Source: Diphasiastrum complanatum
Taxonomy: Eukaryota > Streptophyta > Lycopodiopsida > Lycopodiales > Lycopodiaceae
Direction of reading: 5' to 3'
Length of the DNA: 64,000 nt
NCBI GenBank assembly: GCA_029204225.1
Contig: CM055112.1
Span: 28,423,746 to 28,487,745 of the forward strand
How positions within the stretch are numbered: the first letter of the stretch is position 1; every line of letters begins with the position of its first letter. Under the pieces are notes generated by a model. It saw only the letters and a list, made by a program, of their open reading frames with translations. It searched no databases and was not told the DNA's origin. Of the stretch, positions 11,861 to 20,826 are shown piece by piece. The position numbers and the translations under genes are program-made.

Positions 11861-12974
11861 ATGGTTACAAGTGGAGGCTTTATGTTGGAGAGCAATGATA
11901 GGCTTACCTCAATCAACTATTCTACTTGGAAGGTGAGGATGGAGTCCTTATTGGAGATGAATGAGTTGATGGAGATTGTTGCAGGTGTGGAGGAGAGACC
12001 TCAAGCACCTCAAGATCAAATGAGGTATGACAAGAGAGCTAAAAGAGCTCTACACATGATTAAGATGAATGTTACCAATGAACTTCTCAAGGAGATTGGT
12101 AAGTGCACATCATCTTTGGAGGCTTGGGAAGCTTTGAAGAAGCTTCATGAATTCAAGTCTACATCAAGAGTGCTTACTCTTCGGAGGCAAATCTTTCAAA
12201 GTTTGCAAAAGAAGGAAGAGAGTACTCATGCTTTTGTTTTGAGGGTTAAAGCATACAGTGATGAGTTAGCATGTATTGATGAGAGTATTAAGGAGGTAGA
12301 ACTTGTTCAAGTTATACTTAATGGCGTGTTGGATGATCATGCTAATCTTGTTCAAAGTTTTGCTATTCAAAGATAAGTCTAAGTTAAAATGCTTTTATTG
12401 TGGAATCAAAGGGCATTTTGCAAATGAATGTTTGAAGAAGGAAAGAGATGAAGGTGGCAAGCAAATCAACTTTACTACGAATGATGAGGATCTAGGTGGT
12501 GGTGATTCTCTTTTGATGTGTTCTTCAAGTCTAATATCAACTGAAGGTGACAAAGATTCATGGTGGATTGATAGTGGAGCTAGTTCACACATGACTAGTC
12601 ACAAGGAGTTCTTTACTTCTTTGGTCACTTATGATGGAGCCAAGAAAGCAATTCACATGGGCAATGGTGGTGAGTGTGTGATTGAAGGTATTGGTTTAAT
12701 TCCTATTTGTCTCTATACTTATAGGAAAGCAAGACTTTATGGTGTTCTTTACATTCCTTCACTTTCAAAGAATTTGCTAAGTGTTGGTCAAAAGATAGAG
12801 AAAGGATACATGGTAAAGTTTGGTGGTGACGCTTGTTTCATTACAAAGGAAGAAATCTTGGTTGCTAGGAGCAATAGACAAGGTAGACTTTTCAAGCTTG
12901 ATGCTTTTGTTATGGCTAACAAAAAGGATGGAATGGAAAAGGAGATTGGTCTCAACTTTCCAAATACCTTTTAG
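11861..12974 (+). pseudogene. Copia-like gag-protease, frame-broken
   Basis: The likely start is the ATG at 11861 (MVTSGGFMLESNDRL), not the longer open frame from 11801. Gag (INYSTWKVRMESLLEMNELMEIV...) closely parallels the intact Copia gag at 47399. The first frame stops at 12376; the second continues with a CCHC knuckle (CFYCGIKGHFANEC, about 12390-12430), the protease box WWIDSGASSHMT (about 12562-12597) and the conserved YIPSLSKNLLSVGQ and GRLFKLDAF segments. Relative to the intact copy, the linker between gag and knuckle is deleted at the frame break. The usual integrase zinc region does not follow. Confidence 0.8.
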
Positions 12975-13203
12975 CATCAATAAGATTGGTGGATCTTATG
13001 CAAAGTATAAAAAGCTTCCTTATGCTAGATCTAGGTCAAGATCTAATATGCTTCTTGGAGATGTCCATCTTTGTGCTAACTTGGCTAGTCTTGAGGATAT
13101 TGATGGTGTTTCAATGGTTCTTCATGGCAAGTGCAAGCATGCAAAAGGTAAGGAAAGAGCTAACTTCATCAATGGAGGTGAAGGTTCTTCCTTGCCAATT
13201 AGG
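12975..13203 (+). other. Element sequence after protease with no recognised domain
   Basis: An open frame continues in the +1 register (through KYKKLPYARSRSRSN, GDVHLCANLASLEDIDG, CKHAKGKERANF) up to the foldback insertion. In a normal Copia element this is where the GPRE/HHCC integrase region would be, but no such motif is visible. I do not recognise the product. Confidence 0.4.
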
Positions 13204-13213
13204 GCCCTTTTTG

Positions 13214-14390
13214 GACTCAAAAAGGGCCTCTTTACTAATTATAATTAGTGTTAATGATGACATGTGTACCAATAAAAGAGTGAAAATTGAGACAGAATGG
13301 TCCATATGACATGGCACATCCAATGGCCTAGATGAAATCCCAAAATCTAACTCACCCACTAACCACACTTTAACTATACTCCCCTAGCACCTTATTGATG
13401 ACAATGTCACACTCAAAAGCAAGGAACAGATTCAAATTTTGGATTTGTGAAGGGCTGAAATTTTAAATGCACTTCATCCGTATTGTTTTTAGGCTTGTTT
13501 TGGAGAGAAAAGACGTTGCAAATTTTTTTACACTTCATATTAAGATTTAGATTCAAAAAATGGTACAAGGGGGGTCCCCCCCTTGTACCATTAAAAACAA
13601 AATTAAAAATAAAATGTAACGGGGGGTTTACATCCCCCCCTTCTCTCCACGCTCCCCTGCACGGCCGCCGTGCAGAACGCCTCCTTGCTCACTCATTCCC
13701 CCGGGCCGCTGGCCCAGCTCCTGCCCATCTCTTTGGTTTGCCCACGCAGCCGCCTCAACACCTTCCTGCTAGCACACTCCCCCCAGGCCGCTGGCTCGGG
13801 TCGCTGCCCATCTCCCTGAAGGGCCCACACGGTCTCCCGGGCAACAGCATCGAGCGCGCTGGCGCAGGGGCCCTTGAGAGAGATGGGCAACGATCCAAGC
13901 CAGTGGCTCGTGGGGATTGTGCGAGCAGGCATGGAAGGGAGTCTATGGGCAGGGAGTCTACGAGGAGCAGGACGGTGGCGTACAGTTTGGATCGGGGAGG
14001 GGGGGGGGGGGTGGGGGGGTTGGTGATGTAGCCCATACATTTCAAATTTCTTCTTTAATGATACAAGGGGGGTCCTCCCCTTGTACCACTTTTTAAATAT
14101 ATACTTCAAGATGAAATGCAAAAAAATTTGCAACCTAGTTTCTCTCCAAAACAAGCCTAAAAAAATCATGAATGAAGTATGAAAAAAATTTCAACCCTTC
14201 ACAAATTCAAAAATAAATAAATCTTTTTACAAGCATTAAATTTTAATCTTTCATTATTTAATATATTAGGTTCAAATGCAACCTATGTGACTAGGTTTTA
14301 ACTCGAGCTAAACCCAAGGAAAATTGCCACATAGGACTATTAACAAGTTAATTAATCCAGATTAGGAAACTTGTTTAGGCAAGGAAGAGG
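13214..14390. mobile_element. Foldback sequence with GC-rich palindromic core
   Basis: From about 13440 to 14215 the two halves are imperfect reverse complements (arms of about 385 bp). Examples are GGCTTGTTTTGGAGAGAAA at 13492-13510 against its complement at 14138-14156, and TGGTACAAGGGGGGTCC at 13560-13576 against GGACC/GTACCA near 14070-14090. The centre (about 13620-14000) is very GC-rich, unlike the surroundings. The flanks show GGCCCTTTTTG at both 13204-13214 and 14391-14401, a possible 10-11 bp target duplication, which would suit a Mutator-like non-autonomous element; terminal inverted repeats are not clear. Open frames inside come from the palindrome and are not believable genes. Confidence 0.55.
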
Positions 14391-15386
14391 CCCTTTTTGA
14401 GTTCTTTGATGTTGTTAATGATTTCTTTGATCATATGTCAAAAAATGTTGCTAGCTACATGCATGAAGGAGGTGGTTCTTCTACATTCTTTTGTGATGAG
14501 TCCAAGAAAGTCATTTTTGAACCAAGTGGAGTCACATGTCTTCAAAAAGAGAGTAGATCAAATGGTTCTATCAAGAGACTTGGTGAGGGAGATAGTCACA
14601 AGTCAAGAAGAGAGAAGTATGTGAAGAGTTCAAAGTAGGATGTACTTTGAATGATGTCATTGTGAATGATAGTGAGGAAGATTCATTATCATATGAGTCA
14701 TTACCTAAATCATTGAATAGAAGTTCTTGTTTGAAAAAAGAGAGTACTTCAATCATCCTTATGTTGAAGGTACTAATCATTTTTTTCTGGCTTCTAATGT
14801 TTTTGAGGTTTCTACTTCTTATGATGCAATCATTAAGAGGGAGTCTTATGAAGGAAAGAGCAATGGAAGATTGGTTCTTGGGAAGATCCAAGGCATGGAT
14901 CTCACATCTCTTCATGAACTCAAAGGATTCTATGAATATGAATTGATCACTCATGATCGAGATGGCAAAAGGTTGGTTGGAGAAGACTACATGGAACAAA
15001 TCAAGAGGCAATTTCTTCAAGGCAAGGGAGATCTCATTGGTGAGCTTATTGAGGTTTGTTATGGACTCAAGAAGGCTGGATTTATTATGTTTTATACTCA
15101 TATTCACCTACTCTACTTCATGTTGGATGAAAAGTTTGGAATCTATCTTTTGATTTATGATGGTGACCTTGATGATATTGTTTTCACTAACCTTTGTGGA
15201 AATTCGAGATCAAGCATTGATGAGTTCTTGTTGGATCTAGATCATATGTTTGAGAGGGAGTATTTCCAGAGGTTCAGGCTAAAGATATTCATGTCTTTGA
15301 TATCTTTGATGATCAAGAGAAAGGTAAGCAAGTGGAAGCGACTCATTTTGCTTTACTCACATGTTTTGGAGAATTTTCTTGTGTAG
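14391..15386 (+). pseudogene. Unknown element ORF region with a distorted RT-like segment
   Basis: Sequence resuming after the foldback. A first frame (14400-14638) encodes serine-rich, basic sequence; the longest frame, 14727-15386 (219 codons), contains VCYGLKKAG (about 15055-15080) and LLIYDGDLDDIVFTN (about 15140-15195) followed by SSIDEFLLDLDHMFE. These resemble the YGLKQA and LLIYVDDIVF(T/S)G boxes of Copia RT in the right order, but the YVDD box is interrupted by three residues. The preceding part (MDLTSLHELKGFYEYEL, RDGKRLVGEDYMEQ) matches nothing I know. It could be a decayed RT or host or captured sequence inside a gag-protease element. Confidence 0.4.
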
Positions 15387-15640
15387 ATGATGCTATGCAA
15401 GTGGATACTGGTTATCATGGTTTTCATCCTTGAAAATTGAGTAATGGATCTGGAGAAAAAAGTTTGTTCAATGAATTTGATGGTCAATAGGAAGATCAAG
15501 AGGTTGGTCTCAAAGGGCTTCAACAACACAAAAGGAAAGGTGGCAATTTGGAGCTAGTCGAGAGCATCAGAGGAAGGTTATTTGGCAAAGATGTTATGGA
15601 TCTATTTTTGCAGCTTATTGAAGACTCAAGTAAGGTCAAA
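15387..15640 (+). repeat. 3' region shared with the Copia relic at 30 kb
   Basis: About 100 bases (15535-15635) match the reverse complement of 30395-30510 (GGCAATTTG(G)AGCTAGTC, AAGATGTTATGGATCTATTTTTG, GAAGACTCAAGTAAGGTCAA). The two Copia-like elements therefore share a downstream non-coding region, probably close to the polypurine tract or LTR. Confidence 0.55.
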
Positions 15641-15671
15641 TGAGTTGAGCCTTGCATATCTTGGTGTGCCT

Positions 15672-15714
15672 TCGCGAAATTTTTGGGATGTCTGCCTTCG
15701 CAAAAATTTCGCGA
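15672..15714. other. Perfect 13-bp stem hairpin
   Basis: TCGCGAAATTTTT at 15672-15684 and its exact complement AAAAATTTCGCGA at 15702-15714 enclose a 17-base loop. It sits at the boundary between the + strand element and the - strand Copia fragment. Function unknown. Confidence 0.7.
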
Positions 15715-15754
15715 TTTTGCTTAAGCCCATATAAGCTTTTGAAAAGTAGGCAAA

Positions 15755-16492
15755 CCTTGGATTCTTCACCTTGCTTGATAAAGCCTTGTGGTTGATCCAT
15801 ATATATCTCCTCCTCAAGATATCCATTAAGAAAAACATTAGAGAGATCAAGTTAAAACATTTTCCACTTGAAGTAGCAAGCAATAGAGATGATGATTCTT
15901 ATAGTCCCCATCTTTGCAAAGGTGTCTTCATTGTCAAGGCTTTCAATTTGAGCATAGCCTTTCTTTAAGCTTGTTGATAGAACCATCATTGTTGTACTTT
16001 ATTCTAAACACTACTGGCATCCAATAATGTGCTTTTGGGTAGGTGGATCCACTAGCTCCCAAGTGTTGTTGGTAATCAAAGCATCATACTCTTGTTCCAT
16101 AGCTTCATACCACTTCTTTGATTGGAGTAAATCTTGGACACTTCTAGGCTCTTCATGAGAGATAAAAAAATGAAATGCATAATTGGTGGATTCAACATCC
16201 ATTTGCTTGCCTTTGTCAATATACAAGAGCCTCTTGGGCTCGGATCTCTCTCTCATGGATCTCGTAGGTGTGAATGCTTGAAGATGCTCCTCCTCAAGCC
16301 TCGACCCCATCATATCTTGGTTGTCATCAATATCGATAATAGAAGATGCATCATGAGATGCTTTGATCTCGGCCCCATCCAAGGTGATATTTTGGTCTTC
16401 ATGAAAAATAACATCTCTACTTCCAATAACCTTACAAGTACAGAGTATATAAACTCTATAAGCTTTAACTCCTTTGATTGAGCTAGGATCAT
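15755..16492 (-). pseudogene. Copia integrase-end/RT fragment, upstream part
   Basis: Read on the - strand from 16492: KGVKAYRVYI...GSRDVIFHED, acidic linker, WYEAMEQEYDAL, NNTWELVDPP, IIGCQ. Then, across frame breaks, come a GYAQ...NEDTFAKMGTIRI segment and NVFLNGYLEEEIYMDQPQGF near 15760-15830. This is the end of integrase and the start of RT. A stop follows HIIGC(Q), and several frame changes are visible. The young Gypsy element was inserted into this fragment at 16488-16492; the missing upstream codons continue at 21752-21800. Confidence 0.85.
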
Positions 16493-17412
16493 TGTTGTAA
16501 AGCTGACTTGGGTGCACCCAGCGTGCCCTGTAAGACTCAAAGGGGTGACACTCCCTAAGGTCCCAGAGCAAGTTAGAATGTCAAGGACTGAGCCTCCGAC
16601 CTGTGGTGAGCCAGTCAAGTAGTCACAAAGTCATGAGCTAGCTCTGGAGCTCGAGTCATGGCCTAGTCAGGAAAGCAGGTTGATTCGACCGCCGGGACGG
16701 CTCCCGGGACCCATGTCCGGGAGCCAGACTGATTCTGCCAGGCTTGCCAGGCTTAATCAGCAAAATAAAAACTAAGTCCTAAAAAGCGTGCTTTACCAGA
16801 AAGCACTATGTTTCAAACCAGAGGGGGTGCGCCGAATCACAGCAGAACTATAGGGGGAGTCCGGCAGACAGAAACTTGGGCAGCTCAACCAGCGCCAGGA
16901 ATCCAGTCGCCAGGTCTCAGCTCCCTCTACCAGCACGAGCCAGGCACAATGCCCAGCACGTGTTGGTGGCCCCGAGACCGGTCAGTCTATGTATGAATGT
17001 AACCTCTTCCAAATCTAATAAAGTTGATCCTTGGGGATGATTACCATTTCGGTTTCGCCTCCGGGACTGGTCCAAGTGGAAGGACCCTTACTACAACCTT
17101 TTTGCGTCGCTGGCGCCTAAGGGTCCCTGTCATCGACATGGGGCTTGCCGCTATGCCAATTGGTCAGTTTGGCGACCACTATGCCTTGGGTTTCATGTGT
17201 GGCTTGTCTTTGCCTTTGGTTACCTTTTGGGGACGGATTTTGAGTTGGCTTTCGGGTTGGTTGGGATTCCAGTTTTCTTAAGTCTGAATGGTTAAGCTTG
17301 TTACGATTCTGAGTTGGCTTTTACGTAAGTGCATGATGGATGAATGTTAGACTTAAGCGCGTGTTGGGGAAACCGCTCAAGTCCCAGCGCCCTTTGAGGC
17401 GCCGGCGCAACA
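16493..17412 (+). repeat. 5' LTR, 920 bp
   Basis: Starts TGTTGTAAAG and ends GCGCAACA, so the termini form a TGTTG...CAACA inverted repeat. It is equal in length to the 3' LTR. Short open frames inside (for example 16808-16996) recur in both LTRs and have no recognisable domain. An AATAAA-type signal is present near 17019-17025 (TAATAAAG), consistent with the R/U5 region. Confidence 0.95.
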
Positions 17413-17414
17413 TG

Positions 17415-17427
17415 TGGTATCAGAGCC
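17415..17427 (+). other. Primer-binding site, tRNA-iMet type
   Basis: TGGTATCAGAGCC begins two bases after the 5' LTR and is complementary to initiator tRNA-Met. Confidence 0.9.
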
Positions 17428-17503
17428 GACTAGCCGGTCAGCTACGCAAGTCTCACAGGGATGGCCACGTTTTTGGGATTTGTCAGGACAACCGTTGCGC
17501 AAG

Positions 17504-17889
17504 GTGCTGCCCACAGTGTAAGCACGGGTGCGTCCACGGTCGGGGTGGTCGGCAGAACGGGGGACTTGATGAGTCAAAGTGCTGCCCTCGAGGTGTAAGC
17601 ACGGTCAGTTCTCGCGGTTCGGGCCTGGCGCTGTCTGCACGTAGGACGGATGAGGCAAAGTGCTGCCTAGGTAGGTGAAAGCACGGTCTGTACCTTGTGG
17701 GGTGCGGGGCGACATATTCGAACTGTACGGGTTAACCATTGATACAGAGATGCTGCTCGAATTCGGGTGTAAAGCACGGGTGGTTAGCTGCCGGTGCGGG
17801 ATAGCTGCCGATCGTTTAGCTATAAGGGCTATCGACCAAAAAGTGGTGAGGCGTGACTGAGGCAATGTGCTGCTTAATGGTGAAAGCAC
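17504..17889 (+). repeat. Five repeated hairpins in the Gypsy leader
   Basis: Five copies of the arrangement (G)TGCT-GC...-AGCAC occur at 17504-17525, 17579-17602, 17660-17684, 17751-17777 and 17867-17889. Each can form a 4-5 bp stem with a loop of about 12-19 bases, and each is followed by GG. Flanking sequence is also repeated (GATGAGTCAAA, GATGAGGCAAA, GACTGAGGCAA). Spacing grows from 75 to 117 bases. Position between primer site and gag is where retroelements carry packaging or dimerisation signals; that role is inference. Confidence 0.75.
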
Positions 17890-18245
17890 GGATGGTTGGA
17901 TGGATGTTTCCCCGTGGGCTAATTCTGTGATAGATTTGTGTGGGCGCGGCTAGGCAAAGGTCCTACGTCCGGTCTCAGGGGGGGTTTGTGGCTTGAGAGG
18001 GATCCTCTATGTTTGCTTTGGTTGGTATGTTCCGTTTGTCGTGTGCTTGCTTGGACACAAATGACCTGGTTCCTACTTGGCTCTCAGGTGATGTGGGCGT
18101 GCTAAGTTTGAGGAAGGGATATTTTCATTGAAGCTGATTTAATAAAGAAGAAAAGAGAGCTGTGGGGCCCGGCTGACAGAAGGGAGAGCTTCAAATATAA
18201 AAAGGATTGAGGCGATAATCTGTTGGAAGTACACCTCTGACTATA

Positions 18246-20459
18246 ATGGAGGACCATCTTGAAGAGTTACGAGCACTGACGGACGGAGAAGAGCTGACTC
18301 GAGAATACAGCTCTCGCATGCATCGAGATGGCACCAGGTCCAAGTCGAGAAAGAAAGAGCGTATGCACTCCACAGTGGCGCCCCTCCATGAAGAGATGGG
18401 TGGCCCTTCTGAACCTACACCAAGAGATGAACCCTTGCCAGAGGCACAACAGGACCTCTTTGAAGTGAAGATGCGGCAATACTTATCAAGCGCAATGACG
18501 GCTATGCTTAGCGAGGTGAAGAAGGATAGAGAAACCGAAAGGAAAGAATGGCAAACATCCTTGCGAGCCATGAATCTTACCCAAATTAACCTTGCTAGAG
18601 AAATGAGAGACGGGCTAACACAGCTCGAAGCCAGGTTTGAAGAGTTGGAAGCAACTAGGGAGAATGCAGTGGCGCCTCCTCCACAGATACCAAGAGAACC
18701 ACGAGCGCGAACCACGGAGGGCCCAAGAAAGACTTCCAAAGTGAAAGCACCACCTACTTTCAAAGGAGAGCGTGATATTCGAGTTGTGGAAGATTGGTTG
18801 TTTCACATGGACCATTACTTCCGTCTAATGAACATTCCTGAGGAAGAAAGAACTGACTTGGCATTAGCATATTTTGAGGGCTACACTACAAATTGGTACC
18901 GGATGGCAGGAATGCATTTTCAAACATGGGACGCATTCAAAGCCGCGTTACGAGAGGAGTTCATACCGAAGGATTCACACATGAGATTGAGGACAGAATT
19001 ATCGGGGCTCAAACAGAAAGGGTCATTGCGAGAGTACCTCAATAGACTCAGACAGAGTGTATGGGTTATTGAAGATATGTCCGAGGCGGACAAAACTCAT
19101 TACCTATTGTCTGGAATGCAATCCTGGACCCGACGTGCGATAGACAGCTACATGCCCCATGATTTCAATTCAACTATTCGAGCGGCTGAAATGGTTTGTG
19201 ATTATGAGAGCACATTGGCACCAGCTGCTCCCGCAACCTCAACAAGAGTATTTAGTGGATCCAGACCGAGTCCGAGCTTCTTTTCAAGAGGGGACTCAGC
19301 TCCAAATGGCAACCAAGCCTCGAGTAGTGTGAATAAATTCCCAACAAAAACAGGGTTTGGCAACCAAGGCAACAATGGAGGGAACATGTTCCAGAGAAGA
19401 AACAATGTTGGATCTTCGACTAGTCACAGCAACAGCTCACCAACAGTGGGCAGTTCCATGCGTTGCTTCAACTGTCATCAGCAAGGTCACTCTTGGAGAT
19501 CATGCCCCAAACCATTGAATAAGCAAATCATGGCTGCCATTGAAGGATTTGATAGGATGGAGAGAGAGGCATTTGATCAAGAAGATGGTGAACAAGATGA
19601 TGAAGAGGACCCAGAAACGGATTTGACGGAGTCTGACCTGAATGCCTTGCAACAGATAGGGGCACTTGCGGCTTATCGTGAACATCTTATGGCGACTCCT
19701 GCGAGAGGATCCAAGTTATTGTACCTGAAAGGCTGTATTCAAGGCAGGATCATTTACTTCATGGTAGACCTGGGGGCGTCTCATAACTACTTGTCAGAAA
19801 AACTGACAGGAGAATTGGACATCCAATGTGAAGAAAATGTGACTCCTATTTGTGTGGAGACCGCGAAAGGTACAATGACCACTTGTAGATTGGCAACCAA
19901 CTTACCAATCTCTCTGGGAGCCTGGAAGAATCGACTAACGTTCACAATCTTGAAGATGGATGCCTTCGACGCTATTTTGGGATTAAGTTGGTTTAACGAA
20001 CATGTGGTGGCCTTCTTGGCAAAAGGGGTTAACCTTGTGTTATTATATAATGGCAGGAGACCTTGTGTCGTCAGAGCTGTGCCAGGGGACCAACTAGAAA
20101 AGAACGACACAAATGAACCTGAGCCAACCATTCCTCCCAATCTCATTCACCTATTTAACGAAGGACAACCAACAGTGACAGACCAGCTGGCACGGGAACA
20201 AATGGAGCCAAAATTGCCTATAGTCTCTACATCAAAGGTGAATTCAAGTGCCGATGCAGAGCTCAAGGAGCTCACCTTGTGTGACCAAGCGAAAACTCAT
20301 CTTTTTAATGAAAGACATCCAACAGTGACAAACCAGTTGACGCGAGGTCAAATGGAGCCAACATTGCCTGCAGTTTCTACGTCAAAGGTGAATCTAAGTG
20401 CCGATGCAGAGCTCAAGGAGCTCAACCTGGACGACCAAACGAAATATCTAGAGTCCTAG
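18246..20459 (+). CDS. Gypsy gag-protease polyprotein (737 aa)
   Basis: Uninterrupted ORF, with the first ATG after the leader taken as start. Residues 1-160 are charged, with a likely coiled-coil stretch. A retrotransposon gag domain spans about 171-320 (VVEDWLFHMDHYF, DLALAYFEGYTTNWY, REEFIPKDSHMRLR, LREYLNRLRQ). A serine/asparagine-rich linker leads to one CCHC knuckle at about 406-420 (CFNCHQQGHSWRSCP), an acidic stretch, and a retropepsin-like domain from about 490 (ILGLSWF near 576). The protease active site reads VDLGASHNYLS, not the usual D-S/T-G-A. The C-terminus has a tandem duplication of 50 residues. The ORF ends with TAG with no pol downstream. The product should build virus-like particles; whether its protease works is doubtful. 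Confidence 0.9.
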   Translation: MEDHLEELRALTDGEELTREYSSRMHRDGTRSKSRKKERMHSTVAPLHEEMGGPSEPTPRDEPLPEAQQDLFEVKMRQYLSSAMTAMLSEVKKDRETERKEWQTSLRAMNLTQINLAREMRDGLTQLEARFEELEATRENAVAPPPQIPREPRARTTEGPRKTSKVKAPPTFKGERDIRVVEDWLFHMDHYFRLMNIPEEERTDLALAYFEGYTTNWYRMAGMHFQTWDAFKAALREEFIPKDSHMRLRTELSGLKQKGSLREYLNRLRQSVWVIEDMSEADKTHYLLSGMQSWTRRAIDSYMPHDFNSTIRAAEMVCDYESTLAPAAPATSTRVFSGSRPSPSFFSRGDSAPNGNQASSSVNKFPTKTGFGNQGNNGGNMFQRRNNVGSSTSHSNSSPTVGSSMRCFNCHQQGHSWRSCPKPLNKQIMAAIEGFDRMEREAFDQEDGEQDDEEDPETDLTESDLNALQQIGALAAYREHLMATPARGSKLLYLKGCIQGRIIYFMVDLGASHNYLSEKLTGELDIQCEENVTPICVETAKGTMTTCRLATNLPISLGAWKNRLTFTILKMDAFDAILGLSWFNEHVVAFLAKGVNLVLLYNGRRPCVVRAVPGDQLEKNDTNEPEPTIPPNLIHLFNEGQPTVTDQLAREQMEPKLPIVSTSKVNSSADAELKELTLCDQAKTHLFNERHPTVTNQLTRGQMEPTLPAVSTSKVNLSADAELKELNLDDQTKYLES
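20148..20447 (+). repeat. 150-bp in-frame tandem duplication in gag-protease C-terminus
   Basis: Two 50-codon units, 20148-20297 and 20298-20447, each run from HLFNE through PTVT, STSKVN and SADAELKEL to DQ.K. They differ at roughly a quarter of residues, so the duplication is older than the current insertion. Confidence 0.85.
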
Positions 20460-20816
20460 GGGACTCATCCAGATGTGCGACGACAACGACATATCTGAGG
20501 CTTAAGGGAGCCGTGAGTACCTTTTTCTTTCATGCTAATAAAGTAAGCCGCATTTCTCATTGAGGAGTGAGCTTCAGTTTGATGTCTAAGTGCAGCAGCT
20601 TCACACAGGTTTTACGTAAGTGAACTAGATCCACACTTTTCCTGTGCTGGGTGTAAAACACAATATCATTGCTCTGCTTTACAGTTGGTTTTCTTTGGCC
20701 GGTGAATCAATCCCGTGCCCTTGTATATGTGACTAAAGTCTGGCCGGTGAATTAAGCCCGTGCCATGAGTCTTAGGTTCTAGTTTGGCCCTGATGAGGAC
20801 ATCAGCTTTCTCAAAC
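20460..20816 (+). other. 3' untranslated region of the gag-protease Gypsy element
   Basis: Between the ORF stop and the purine tract. It contains two copies of a GGCCGGTGAAT(C/T)AA..CCCGTGCC segment (about 20698-20720 and 20743-20764). No coding potential for RT or integrase. Confidence 0.6.
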
Positions 20817-20826
20817 GAGGGGAGGA
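20817..20826 (+). other. Polypurine tract
   Basis: GAGGGGAGGA immediately precedes the 3' LTR, the expected plus-strand priming site. Confidence 0.85.

Noticed and set aside
13483-14169. Overlapping 158-182 codon open frames on both strands in the GC-rich foldback
   Set aside because: Mirror-image products of a palindrome with high GC, so few stops; no recognisable protein.
16808-17281. Short + strand open frames in the Gypsy LTR, repeated at 21142-21615
   Set aside because: They are identical because the LTRs are identical; no domain and no independent support for translation.
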